Below are positions 24,705-35,700 of a stretch of 64,000 bases of DNA, in pieces. Location of the stretch: assembly GCF_003461955.1 (NCBI RefSeq), contig NZ_QTYB01000001.1, positions 478 to 64,477 on the forward strand, in the 5' to 3' direction. The stretch's first letter is position 1. Each line of letters starts with the position of its first letter. The notes beneath the pieces were generated by a model. That model saw nothing but the letters and a program-made list of their open reading frames with translations, was not told the origin of the DNA and did no database searches. The position numbers and the translations under genes were made by a program. Origin of the DNA: Ruminococcus sp. AM36-2AA. GTDB taxonomy: Bacteria > Bacillota > Clostridia > Lachnospirales > Lachnospiraceae.

Positions 24705-25817
24705 ATGTATTATAAAGATGACTTTTATAAGGAGTTCCGGACAGAAAAGGAACTGTGCGAGTATCTGGAAGAGATAGACAGCCGGGCAGAATGGATCCGG
24801 ATCACCAGTAAGAAATTAAAGGTGGCAGCTGCAGGAGAGGAAACCTGTACAGAGGTTCCGGGCATTTCCCTGGAAGCACTGGAAAAAGATACCTTATCTC
24901 ATTCCAGGCTGGTTCTTATCCTGCCCGAGAGGATCTGTTATATAGGAAATTCAGCAATCAAATCGTTGAAAGGACGGGCCAGGATTGATGGCAAAGCCCT
25001 GGCAGATGTCGATAAGAAAACACTGGCAGAGATCTTGAATAAATGCCTGAAGGTTGCAAGAGGAAGAGCACTGATCCGTTTCTGTGAAGGAAAAATAAGG
25101 GCAGTCCTGTCTGGTGATGAAAAAGATTATGCCATCATATCCATGCCGGATATGTACATGGTTACCTCGGCATATATCCATGGGGACTATGAGAAGGCAA
25201 CGTTTTTAAACGGCTATGCAGATCATTATTCTGTTACGGCGTCCTGGCAGCTGGAAGATACGAAACTTACAGATGTTTATAAGGAACTGATGCAGAATTA
25301 TGGAAGAAAGACCGATAAGGACATAAAAGCAGTTGTACGGATCACTACGTCAGACGTTGGTGTGTCCGGAGCGAATATTTTTTATTCCCTGCAGGAGCCG
25401 ACAAGAAATGTGATCCTTGGCAATGCCCTGAAGGTTACGCACAAAAACTGTAAAGGAATGGAAGATTTCACGGAAAACATAGAGTCGATCTTCGATTACT
25501 ACCGGGAAGTCTTAAAAGGGGTCATGCGGCTGTGCGATATCTGGATCGAGCATCCGGCAAATGCCATGGCAGGGATCATGAAGCAGGCGGGATTTGGAAA
25601 AAAACTGCTTGCAGAAACCGTGGAGCAGTTTAAGGCTACTACTGGGGATGAGCCATGCAGCGCATACGAGATCTACTGCGGGATCTGTGAATCCATTACC
25701 ATTGCAAGGCAGGAAAAGACGAATGAGAGAGGACTTTTAGCTCTGGAAGAAAAAATTGCCGGCTGTGTGTCAAAACGCTGGCATGAATATGATATTCCTG
25801 GCACTGTAAAATACTAA
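24705..25817 (+). CDS. DUF932-like phage/plasmid protein (tentative)
   Basis: A 370-residue soluble protein. The middle (about 145-300, with PDMYMVTSAYIHGDY, AVVRITTSDVGVSGANIFYS and a later helical region) recalls the DUF932/phage-plasmid-like family, whose members accompany recombination genes in phages and conjugative elements. I hold this loosely. It lies upstream of the ERF recombinase and the primase-like gene, which fits a DNA-processing role. RBS GGAAAGG. Confidence 0.55.
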   Translation: MYYKDDFYKEFRTEKELCEYLEEIDSRAEWIRITSKKLKVAAAGEETCTEVPGISLEALEKDTLSHSRLVLILPERICYIGNSAIKSLKGRARIDGKALADVDKKTLAEILNKCLKVARGRALIRFCEGKIRAVLSGDEKDYAIISMPDMYMVTSAYIHGDYEKATFLNGYADHYSVTASWQLEDTKLTDVYKELMQNYGRKTDKDIKAVVRITTSDVGVSGANIFYSLQEPTRNVILGNALKVTHKNCKGMEDFTENIESIFDYYREVLKGVMRLCDIWIEHPANAMAGIMKQAGFGKKLLAETVEQFKATTGDEPCSAYEIYCGICESITIARQEKTNERGLLALEEKIAGCVSKRWHEYDIPGTVKY

Positions 25818-25873
25818 CAGGATTTAAAAGAATGGAGACAGCATGGACTGTCTTTTTTTGATGGGAGGAAAAC

Positions 25874-26392
25874 ATGAAGGTTACGAATGGAAAAGATGTG
25901 GCAAGGCTGCTGGTAGATGAATACTTGAACTGCCATCCCACCGGACACAAAAAATTTATGGAGTCCATGGCAAAAGAGCAGCAGGAAATAAAAGACAATT
26001 ACACTTATCTTGGGTTTGCCTGGCTAAAAGGTCTTTCGGAAGTTGGGTATTACGATCTTCGAAACGAAGCATCGAAACTGATGGCCGATGATCTGTGCCT
26101 GCATGTAAAGGAACAGCCAGAGAGGGTGCGCCTGGTGTATGACGGCGCAGAGGAAATGGAGATCGATCAGTCAGACGAAGAACAGATGGCAAAAATGTTT
26201 ACCTGCTACCTGCTTGCAGGAAGTATGGACGGATATGGGGAATTTGTGGATTATGCCCTTGATACCCACCGGACACTGCAGCAGAACCTGACACGGTTTT
26301 TCGTGGAATGGTTTGCAAAGGCAGAAAAAGGCTCTGCATTTTTAAAACAGGCAAAGATGGTGTATTCCAGGTATTCCCTGCCATATATCTAA
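25874..26392 (+). CDS. Hypothetical protein (mobile module)
   Basis: A 172-residue helical, acidic soluble protein without recognised motifs. RBS GGGAGG at 25862-25867. It is followed after 16 bases by another unknown gene; the two and the DUF932-like gene form one unit. The 56-base gap before it holds a short AGACAGCATGGACTGTCT dyad with a T run (about 25835-25859), probably a terminator. Confidence 0.55.
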   Translation: MKVTNGKDVARLLVDEYLNCHPTGHKKFMESMAKEQQEIKDNYTYLGFAWLKGLSEVGYYDLRNEASKLMADDLCLHVKEQPERVRLVYDGAEEMEIDQSDEEQMAKMFTCYLLAGSMDGYGEFVDYALDTHRTLQQNLTRFFVEWFAKAEKGSAFLKQAKMVYSRYSLPYI

Positions 26393-26408
26393 ATTACGGA
26401 GGTATGTG

Positions 26409-27122
26409 ATGGATAGAAAACTTCCGGACTGGTTAAAAGAGAGCAGGGAGGCAGAAAAACTGATCGCATGGCTGAAATCGCCGGATTGTGAAGTAAAAGA
26501 ATTTTCCGGACAGCTGTTTATAAAGGCAAGATATGGAAACTGTTTCTTTTTCTTTGACTGTTTAAAGGAAAACAGAAAAACAGACCGGAACTGGTGTGCC
26601 GTGATCCACATGCCGGAGTATTCCCTTTATGAAGCAGAATATCTTTTTCTGAAGTCGATCGGGATACCGGATGATTTTGGTTTTCCTGTGCGTGAGGATC
26701 TGATCCCGAAACTGGAAACACAGATAAGCCGCATTGGAAAGAAACTTATCCGGGAACAATGGGATGAACTTTTGTTAAAAGGCGGGTATGCAGCTGCACA
26801 GATGATTCCGGAGATCAGCAGGGTTTATATCCAGCTAAATGCAGACCGTTTTATTAAAAAAGGAAAGCGGCCGGAGGATCTGATCTATCAGCCGCAGTTT
26901 CATTTTGCGGATATGAAGTGGGAATTTTCTGACTGGATGTTTCTGGAATATTTAAGCAACCCACAGCGGGCAGCAGAGCTTTTCGCCCAGAAGTGGCTGC
27001 TTGAAAAACTTCCGGAGATCTCAAAAAAGAAGATCTGTATCGGATGTATCCGGGAGGAAATGGAAGAAATGTTAAAAAAGACTGGGACAGGGCCGGAGGC
27101 AAGCCTTCCGCGTTCTGCTTAG
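26409..27122 (+). CDS. Hypothetical protein (mobile module)
   Basis: A 237-residue soluble protein from ATG 26409; a GTG at 26406 is adjacent, and the ATG is preferred for spacing to ACGGAGG. It has alternating Lys/Glu-rich helices, a FFFFD stretch near residue 45 and a cysteine pair (CIGC) near residue 218. No family recognised. It precedes the ERF recombinase gene by 36 bases. Confidence 0.55.
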   Translation: MDRKLPDWLKESREAEKLIAWLKSPDCEVKEFSGQLFIKARYGNCFFFFDCLKENRKTDRNWCAVIHMPEYSLYEAEYLFLKSIGIPDDFGFPVREDLIPKLETQISRIGKKLIREQWDELLLKGGYAAAQMIPEISRVYIQLNADRFIKKGKRPEDLIYQPQFHFADMKWEFSDWMFLEYLSNPQRAAELFAQKWLLEKLPEISKKKICIGCIREEMEEMLKKTGTGPEASLPRSA

Positions 27123-27158
27123 TATAAAAAATGAAAAAATCAGGAGGAAACGAATAAT

Positions 27159-28319
27159 ATGGGTAAATACAATTACATGAATCTGAACCAGAAGATGATC
27201 AGGATCCGGAAGAAAGTGCCGAAGCTGATCCGCAAACGGTACAGTGAGGACGTTACTTATGATTTTGTAAAACTGGATGATATCTATGAATGCCTGACAC
27301 CGGCCCTTAATAAATACGGGGTCGATTTTGACATCTTAAGTGAAAGGCCGACACAGATGGACGAACAGGGCAATTCCGTGTTTTTAAAGGAAATGGGAGC
27401 ACTCTGGAGATATGAGGCTGACCTGGAGCTGTGCTGGACCAATGCAGACCGTCCGGGAGACAAGGTACGGAGCTTTTTACATGTCATTGGAACCAATGAA
27501 GCACCGGATAAAGCAAAAGGTGCGGCATGGACGTATGGCCTGAAGTATTATTTCTTAAATAAATTCAACATCATGCAGGCATCTGGAATAGACGATCCGG
27601 ACATGCGTGGGACGGAAAAAGAAGAAATGCCGAAGCAGGAAGCTTCCGTAAAACCGGAAAAACCGAAAAAGAAACAGGAAAAGGCAGAAAGAAAAGAAAC
27701 CGCAGCAAAGCAGGAGCAAACGGAACCGGTCAGGGAAAAGAAAACGGACCGTAAAAAACTGCGTGATGGAAATGCCATATCAGAAGGTACTGTAAAAGTG
27801 GAATATGCAGTGACGGATACAGAAGAAAACCTTCCTGGACAGATGACTTTTGGAATGGAAGAAAGTGAAAGCGAACTGGAAGAATTTTCCGATGAAGAAA
27901 CCAAAGCGGAAAATCCGGTTCAGACCGAGGAAATTTCCGTAGATGAGGAAATTACTGCTGAGACGGATGCAGACGGTTTCCGTGCAGTAGAAGAAACGGA
28001 TGAAGTTCCATTTGATGAAGATGATGAGATTTCTTTTGATGCAGAAGAAGAGGAAGAAACACCAGAAGAGACTGCTGAGGAAGTGTTGGAGGATATGGCT
28101 CACGAAGAGGATGCAGAGGATGAAGTGAAATGGGCAGAAAAGGTTATCTGCAATTTTGGTGTCTATGCCGGGACCCCTCTTGGGGAAATGATGCAGGATG
28201 CCAGAGGTTACCAGACGATCAAATGGCTGGTACAGCGTTACAAAGGCCAGAATCAGGAAATACAGAAAGCTGCGAAGATTCTTTTGGATCATGAAAAGGA
28301 AATGCAAAAAGCAGCCTGA
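27159..28319 (+). CDS. ERF-type single-strand annealing recombinase
   Basis: A 386-residue protein. Residues about 1-150 match the ERF superfamily (essential recombination function): FVKLDDIYECLTPALNKYG, SFLHVIGTNEAPDKAKGAAW and TYGLKYYFLNKFNI. ERF proteins anneal complementary single strands. A very acidic, low-complexity linker follows (about 165-325). The C-terminal 55 residues (FGVYAGTPLGEMMQDARGYQ) resemble a small domain seen at the end of some exonucleases. RBS AGGAGG. It belongs to the replication/recombination core of the mobile module. Confidence 0.8.
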   Translation: MGKYNYMNLNQKMIRIRKKVPKLIRKRYSEDVTYDFVKLDDIYECLTPALNKYGVDFDILSERPTQMDEQGNSVFLKEMGALWRYEADLELCWTNADRPGDKVRSFLHVIGTNEAPDKAKGAAWTYGLKYYFLNKFNIMQASGIDDPDMRGTEKEEMPKQEASVKPEKPKKKQEKAERKETAAKQEQTEPVREKKTDRKKLRDGNAISEGTVKVEYAVTDTEENLPGQMTFGMEESESELEEFSDEETKAENPVQTEEISVDEEITAETDADGFRAVEETDEVPFDEDDEISFDAEEEEETPEETAEEVLEDMAHEEDAEDEVKWAEKVICNFGVYAGTPLGEMMQDARGYQTIKWLVQRYKGQNQEIQKAAKILLDHEKEMQKAA

Positions 28320-28383
28320 AAACAGAGAAATAGTTTGAGGTGGCTCCGGGAACGGGGCCATCTTTTATGAAAAGGAGGAAGGC

Positions 28384-29649
28384 ATGTATGCCAGAGAATC
28401 GTTTACGATCGCAGAAGTAGCAGATCTTTTGTCAATCCGAAGACTGAGTGATTCTTACCAGGACGAATTTCCGGTGGAATGTCCTTTTTGCGGGGATTTA
28501 AGAGGAAAATGCAGTTTTTGCATCCGCAAAAATGGAGAACTGAAGAATGTTTACCATTGCTATCATTGTGGGGCAGCCGGAAACATGCTGACACTGTATG
28601 CGGAACTATCCGGCATTTACGGGAGAAACCGGTATAAAGAAGCCTACCGGGAGATAAAGCAGGCACTTTCTTTTTCTGGAATGGATAAAAGACAGCAGTC
28701 CACGACACGAAATGGGTTCGCTTCTATCGTTTCTAAAAAGAAACGCATTTCCCTTACGGAAGAGGAATGGGATTACCGGGACCATGTATATAAGGAAATG
28801 CTCACTTTTCTTAAGCTTAAGGAAACACACCGGAGGAACCTTCTCCTGCGTGGGCTGACGTTAAATGAGGTCAGACAGATGGAAGAACGAGGTTTTTTAA
28901 GTACGGATGAGGAGAATTCCGTGGCCATTGCCAGAAAGCTCTTAAAAAAGGGATTTCGCCTGGATGGGGTTCCTGGATTTTTCATCAACCGGGATGGTGA
29001 CTGGGAAGCTGCTTTTTATAAGAAGAATAATGGGTATCTTTGCCCGGTCCGGGATGGGAAGGAACGGATCATAGGATTCCAGATCCGGCTGGATATTCCT
29101 TTAAAAGAACGGAAGTACCTCTGGTTTACCAGCAGCGGCTTAGAAAAAGGCACATCAAGCGGCAGCCCGGCAGGAGTGTTTGGGAAAATAAAGGATGGCA
29201 CGGTTTACGTAACGGAAGGGATCTTAAAGGCAGAGATCGCATGGATGTGTACAGGAAATCCTTATATCGGAGTCCCTGGAGTTTCCAATCATAAAGGACT
29301 GGAAACTGTCTTGCGAAAACTGAAAGAGCAGGGGTTAAAAAGAGTTTACGAATGTTACGACATGGATAAAATGATGGAATTGTCCTGTAAGCACGATGAA
29401 AAAAGTGCGTGCCGGCAATGTGAACATGGAATTTATCTGTATCATGGAGAATGCCCCAGAAAGCGCAGAAAGCGGGACATGATCCGAAAAGGCTGTATAA
29501 AACTATATGAGATCTGTGAGGAACTGAATGTATCCTGCAAAAGAGTCACCTGGGATACCGATGCATCCGGTACCTGGATGGAACACTACAAAGGCGTGGA
29601 TGACTGGATCCTTCAAAAAGAGGAAAAAGGAAACAGAAAGACGGCATAA
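28384..29649 (+). CDS. Primase-like protein with CHC2 zinc finger and TOPRIM
   Basis: A 421-residue protein. The N-terminus has a CHC2-like zinc site: CPFCGDLRGKCSFC (about 38-51) and YHCYHCGAAGN (about 59-69), the DNA-reading module of DNA primases. The middle has a DUF3854/TOPRIM-like domain with YVTEGILKAEIAW (about 276) and CYDMDK (about 326), whose Glu and Asp residues would bind metal. A second cysteine cluster (about 340-362) is extra. It probably primes replication of the element. RBS AAAGGAGG. A strong terminator closes the unit. Confidence 0.8.
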   Translation: MYARESFTIAEVADLLSIRRLSDSYQDEFPVECPFCGDLRGKCSFCIRKNGELKNVYHCYHCGAAGNMLTLYAELSGIYGRNRYKEAYREIKQALSFSGMDKRQQSTTRNGFASIVSKKKRISLTEEEWDYRDHVYKEMLTFLKLKETHRRNLLLRGLTLNEVRQMEERGFLSTDEENSVAIARKLLKKGFRLDGVPGFFINRDGDWEAAFYKKNNGYLCPVRDGKERIIGFQIRLDIPLKERKYLWFTSSGLEKGTSSGSPAGVFGKIKDGTVYVTEGILKAEIAWMCTGNPYIGVPGVSNHKGLETVLRKLKEQGLKRVYECYDMDKMMELSCKHDEKSACRQCEHGIYLYHGECPRKRRKRDMIRKGCIKLYEICEELNVSCKRVTWDTDASGTWMEHYKGVDDWILQKEEKGNRKTA

Positions 29650-29660
29650 AATGGTTTGGT

Positions 29661-29706
29661 CAGATAAAAGGGAAACTGGAATTTTTTTCAGTTTCCTTTT
29701 TATCTG
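29661..29706 (+). terminator. Strong terminator with 18-pair stem
   Basis: CAGATAAAAGGGAAACTG (29661-29678) pairs with CAGTTTCCTTTTTATCTG (29689-29706), with one G-U pair. It is the strongest hairpin of the module and separates the DNA-processing genes from the adhesin. Confidence 0.8.
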
Positions 29707-29798
29707 GCTGAAAAAGCCGGAAGAAAGGAGAAAGCGATGCAGATAAGAGACGGACCAAAAGAAAACTGCAGGGAAAAAAGCGATCATGAAAGGAGAAC

Positions 29799-32700
29799 GT
29801 GCACTTGGAAAAAAACTGGAAGAAAAGATGGATGGCGGGTGCGATGGCTTTTGCTCTGTGCTGCACTACGCTCTTGCAGACGGGAGCTTCTGCAGTATCC
29901 GCCGCTGAGGTGGGAGGCGTTTCCGCACAGAGCGAGACGCAGATCGAGGTACAGACAGAAACACAGACAGAAACGCAGACGGAGAAAAGCGAGGAGGAAC
30001 TGATCGAGGAAACCGTTGCTGATCCGGAACTTGCGCTTATGGTTACCGAAGGGGAAGCCTTTGATATCCAGAATGATTTTACAGGACTGAAACTCTCTGA
30101 CGGAGACCATGTGGAACTGAAAAAAGCAGCAATGGAAGACGGGACTGTATTTGATTATAACCATGCGGGGACCTATAAATGCGTATATCTTGTTACGCCC
30201 GCATCGGGGGAAGCCTATCTGGTTGCCCGAAACATTACTGTGACACCAAGGGAAGCAGCAACAGACGGATCCAATGGCGGCCAGGAACAGGAAAGCGGCG
30301 ATGACGAACCGGAGGCAGACCCCGTCCTCCCGACCATAAGCCCGGAAGATGCCCCGGAAACTCTGGAAGAGCCGGAAGAAACGGAGGAGCCAGAAGAAGA
30401 GGAAGCAGAAGGATTTTCCGATGAGGAAACAGAGGATGGAAGCCATCAGGTTGACATCGTACAGGGAAATGAATTCAATATTGAACTGGACCACGAGGAC
30501 GGACGTTACCAGACGGGGGAGACGGTCAACTTTTCCGGTGATATCCCGCAGGGAAGCCTGATCGCAGTGGGAACAAGTCTTGTCGAAGCAAACCAGACAG
30601 AGAATACCGAAGATCTTCTGTATGCAGAAGTAAGCTACGATGAGGGAACAAATTCCTTCAGCTTTGAGATGCCGGAAGATGATGTTGCATTAAGTGTGCT
30701 ATATGACCAGGCTGAGGGCGGTATTAGTACCATGGCAGCTTCCGATGGAGACTTGTGGGATGATTCAACAGACATTGAAGCTAATACCTATTACTATTAT
30801 TCAGATGGAAAACTGCATCCTTTTGATTCTGTTATGGGACAGGGCGGAAATGATTCCTATAAGTATATCCGTTACAAAACAGGCGGAAAGACTTATACCG
30901 TCTATGCATACTGCATGCAGCACAGTAAACAGTCCCCGCCAAGTGGAACGACTTATAAAAATATGGTCGAACTGGATGAAGGCGGCGATGACCGTTATTT
31001 AAGGAAGGCCATGTTTTACGGATATGGCGGTCCCGGATGGGGCGGCACATTCAACGGCTATAATATCAAATCCATCATGGAAAAATACGGCTGTTCCTCC
31101 GAGATCCGTGCAATGCAGCATTATCTGGTCGATTATTTATATGACGGGGAATCCGGATTTGGCGGCTCCCTTTCGACAACTGCCAAAAACATGTTAAAAG
31201 AGATCAAGGCAGCCCTTGCAAAGATGCCGGATCCAACGACCATGGAACTGACACCAGGGCTCAGTGCTTCTGCAAATGGAAACCAGAGCCCGACATTTAC
31301 ATGGAAGGCAAATGCAGCTTTTGTGATCACGATCCATCTGGAAAACGGGGTCTCCCTTGTAAATGAGACGACAGGGAAAACCGGGACCGGAAATGTGAGC
31401 GTAAAGGGCGGTGAAAAATTCCATCTGGAAGCAACCACCCAGAATATTGGAAGCCTGAAAGGAAAATATGCGATCACATCCAACTATCCGCTTAATTTCC
31501 ATGCCATGCTCTTAAAGCTGGCGAACAGCCAGGATATCGGATTTGGATATTATACCGATACACTGGAGCTGAACCTGGAGGTAGACTGGCCGGATGAAGC
31601 AACGGTCAAGATCATCAAAAAAGATAAGGGAAGCAACGCGCTCCTTGCAGGTGCCGTTTACGGCATCTATGCAGATGAAGCCTGCACGAAACTTATCAAA
31701 AAAATGCCGGCAACAAATGCAAAAGGGGAATCCGAAGTAAAGATCACCAAAACACAGGATACCGTTTACCTTCGTGAGATTTCAGGCCCGTCCGGATACG
31801 TGCTGGATACGAAAGCCTATGGGGTAAAACTGGTCGTAGGGAAGACCGCTTCCAAGAACTTAACGGATAAAGAGCAAAAAGGTGCACTCACCATTTATAA
31901 AGAAGGAGAAGTGCTCACCGGAGCTGCCGTCACGGAAGATGGTGTGACATTTACCTACGAAAAACGGAAATTGAAAGGAGCCGTTTACAGTGTTTATGCA
32001 GGTGCAGATATCAAGGCGGCAGATGGCACCCTCATCTATAAAAAAGGTGCACTTGTCAAGGATAATCTGGTTACCGGAGATGACGGAAGCGTTACGTTAA
32101 AGGATCTCTATCTTGGCACCTACACAGTAACCGAGACGAAGGCTCCGGATAATTATGTATGTAAAGGAGAGTCCAAGACGGTTGAACTTGTGTATGCAGG
32201 CCAGACCGTAGAAGTGCAGACCGGCAGTGCCACCTTTTTAAATGAACGCCAGAAGGCAGCAGTCCGTGTGGAAAAACAGGACGAAGAGACAAAAAATCCG
32301 CTTTCCGGAGGTATCTACGGGCTGTATGCAGCAGAAGATATCAAAGTTGACGGTAAGACCGTTGTTCCCAAAGGAACCCTGATCGAAAAAGCAACGACCG
32401 GAGCCGATGGAAAAGCTTCTTATAAAGCGGAACTTCCGATCAATTATAGCTACAGCATCCGGGAGATCCAGGCACCGGAACTTTACCTTAGAAACAGTGA
32501 GGATACTTACACCTTCACTTTTAAGTTTACCAATGATAAGGAAGAAAAAGTAAACTTTAGCCATACCTTTACAAATAAGCGTGTAAATGCAACGATCGAC
32601 CTGGTAAAAGAAGACAGCGAGACAGGAAACAGCGCACAGGGAGATGCCGTATTTGAAGGAGCCATTTACGGGCTCTATGCAGGGGAAGACATTAACCATC

Positions 32701-35700
32701 CGGATGGCAGGAGCGGAGTCCTTTATAAAAAGGACGAGCAGGTAGCTACCCTGACGACCGATAAAGAGGGAAAAGCAAGCGTAAGCAACCTGTATCTTGG
32801 AAAGTATTATTTGAAGGAGATCACGCCTCCAGTAGGTTATCTTCTGGACGAAGAGGAGCATGATGTAAACTGCGACTACGAAGGAGACCAGGTAGAGACG
32901 GTAAAACGAAATACCGTTTCCAAAGAAGACGTGATCAAACAGCCATTCCAGTTGATCAAAGCAGCGGATAATGATAAGACCGATGCGGATCTTTTAAAAG
33001 GTGCCGGATTCTCTGCTTATCTGATCAGCAGCCTGACTGTAAAGGACGATGGAAGCTATGACTTTACAAATGCGACCCCGATCGTTCTTACGGAAGACGG
33101 AAAAACAGAAATGTTTACCGATGAACGCGGCTATGCGTGCAGCATCCCGATTCCTTATGGACGCTACATTGTCCGTGAGACTACAACACCGCATAATTTT
33201 ATGCCGGTAGATGATTTTATCGTAACCGTAACCGAGAACAGCAGCACACCGCAGGTATGGAGAGTCCTTTTGGACGATGAGTTCAAAGCAAAGCTTAAGA
33301 TCGTGAAACAGGATGATGAGACCAAACAGCCGGTCCTCCTTGCCAATACAGAATTCAAAGTGTACGACCTGGATGCGAAAAAGTATGTGGAACAGGTAAC
33401 GACCTATCCAAATACGGTTGTCCATAAGTCTTATTTTACGGATGAAAATGGATATCTGATCCTTCCGGAAGCCTTAAAATGTGGAAATTACAGGATCGAG
33501 GAAGTGAGCGCACCGGATGGCTACACTCAGAATATCCAGTATGTGGAGATCAAAGTTGATAAGAATACAGCTTATCAGATGGATTCTGTCAGCGGGGATG
33601 CCATCATTACCGTGACCTATGAAAACCATCCGGTCAAAGGTAAACTGGTAATCCATAAATCCGGTGAAACCTTAAAATCCTTTAAAAAGGATTTTGTATA
33701 CGAAGAAACTTCCCTGGAAGGGGCAGAATTTGAAATCTACGCAGCAGAAGATATTTTTACACCGGATTATCAGGTGGACGAGCAGGGAAACCGCCACGTG
33801 ATCTATGCAAAGGATACCCTGGTAAAAACAGTGACCACTAATAAAAATGGGGAAGCTGTTATCAAAGATCTTCCGCTTGGAAAATACCGTGTGAAGGAAA
33901 CAAAAGCACCGTCCGGATTTGCCTTAAATCCAGACAGTCAGGAAGTATCCTTTATCTATAAGGATCAGAACACACCGGAGATCGAAGAAAAACTGGAATT
34001 TTCCAATGAACGCCAGAAAGTAGAGCTGAGTGTGGAAAAACAGGATGCCGAAACCGGAAAGGCTTTAAAAGGTGCAACCTTTGGATTATACAATAAAGAA
34101 GCAATTTCTTCCGGCGACAAGGTGATTGTAAAAGCAGATACACTGCTTCAGGAGATCACAAGCAACGAAAAAGGTAAGGCAGCGTTTACGCTGGATCTTC
34201 CGCTGGGCATATACTATGTGAAAGAGCTGCAGGCGCCGGCAGGTTATGTATCTTCCGATGAGATCCTGGAATTTGATGCCACATACCAGGGCCAGGACGT
34301 AAAAACGATCAAATTAAAATCCGTGAAGAAAAACCAGCCGACAACGGTAGAAGTGACAAAAGCAGATATCACGACCGGAACAGAACTTGACGGGGCTTCC
34401 ATGAGTGTACTGGATAAGGACGGCAACGTGATCGATTCCTGGACATCCGTAAAGGATTCCCCACATGTGATCAAGCGACTTCAGGTTGGAAAAACTTACA
34501 TTCTGCGTGAAGAGCTTGCACCATATGGCTACTTACGTGCAACAGACGTAGAGTTTACGATCTCTGATACTGCAGAAGTACAGAAAGTCAAAATGGAAGA
34601 TGAAGTCCCGGTAGCAAGACTTCTGGTAAACAAGAAAGGGGAATTCTTAGACAGCGTATCCCTTCTTGACAATGCAAAAGGCATGATCGAGCACCTGTTC
34701 AACTATGTGACTGGAAACCTGACTGATGTAACCTTCAATGTTTACGCGGCAGAAGCCATTCGTGCAGCAGACGGGGTAAGTGCAGATTATTATGCAGCAG
34801 ATGAACTGGTCGGCTCCATTACAACAGATGGAAATGGCATCGCCCAGATGGATAACCTCCCGCTTGGACGCTATTACATCGTGGAAAAAGAGACCTCACA
34901 TGGCTACGTTCTGGATAATGAACCAAGATATGTGGATCTTACATACCGTGACCAGGATACATCTCTGGTTACTTATAGTGCCGACTGGCAGAATGCGCGC
35001 CAGAGGGTACAGGTGGAAGTCCTGAAAAAAGAAAAGGACAGTGACAAAGTACTTTCCGGGGCAATCTTTGGCCTCTATGCAGCAGACGACATCGTATCTT
35101 CAAAAGGAAAAGTACTCCTTGCGAAAGACACCCTGATCGAACTGAAGACCACAGATGAGGAGGGAAAGATCCGCTTTGTTGCAGATCTCCCGGTTGATAG
35201 CAGGTACTACATTAAGGAACTTGCCGCCCCGGATGGCTATGTGACAGACCAGGAACCGCAGGAATTCACCTTTGAGTACCAGGGCAGTGGAACCAGTGTT
35301 GCAGAGTATGCGTTCACCTTTGAAGATGAACAGACTACGGTAGAACTTTCCAAAGCAGACCTGACGGACAAAAAAGAACTTCCGGGAGCATCCTTAAAGG
35401 TAACGGATGAGGATGGAAATACGGTGGATGAATGGATATCCAAAGAGGAAGCACATATCATCAAGGGTCTTATCGTAGGAAAGAAATACAAGATGACAGA
35501 AACAAAGCCGGCAGATGGTTATGTGACTGCGGAAAGTATTGAATTTACCGTCGAAAACACAAAAGAAGTACAGAAACACCAGATGCTTGATGATGTGACC
35601 AAAGTGGAAATCAGCAAGAAAGACATTACGGATTCCAGTGAGGTACCGGGAGCAAAAATGATCATCCTGGATAAAGATGGAAAGAAAGTTGAAAGCTGGA

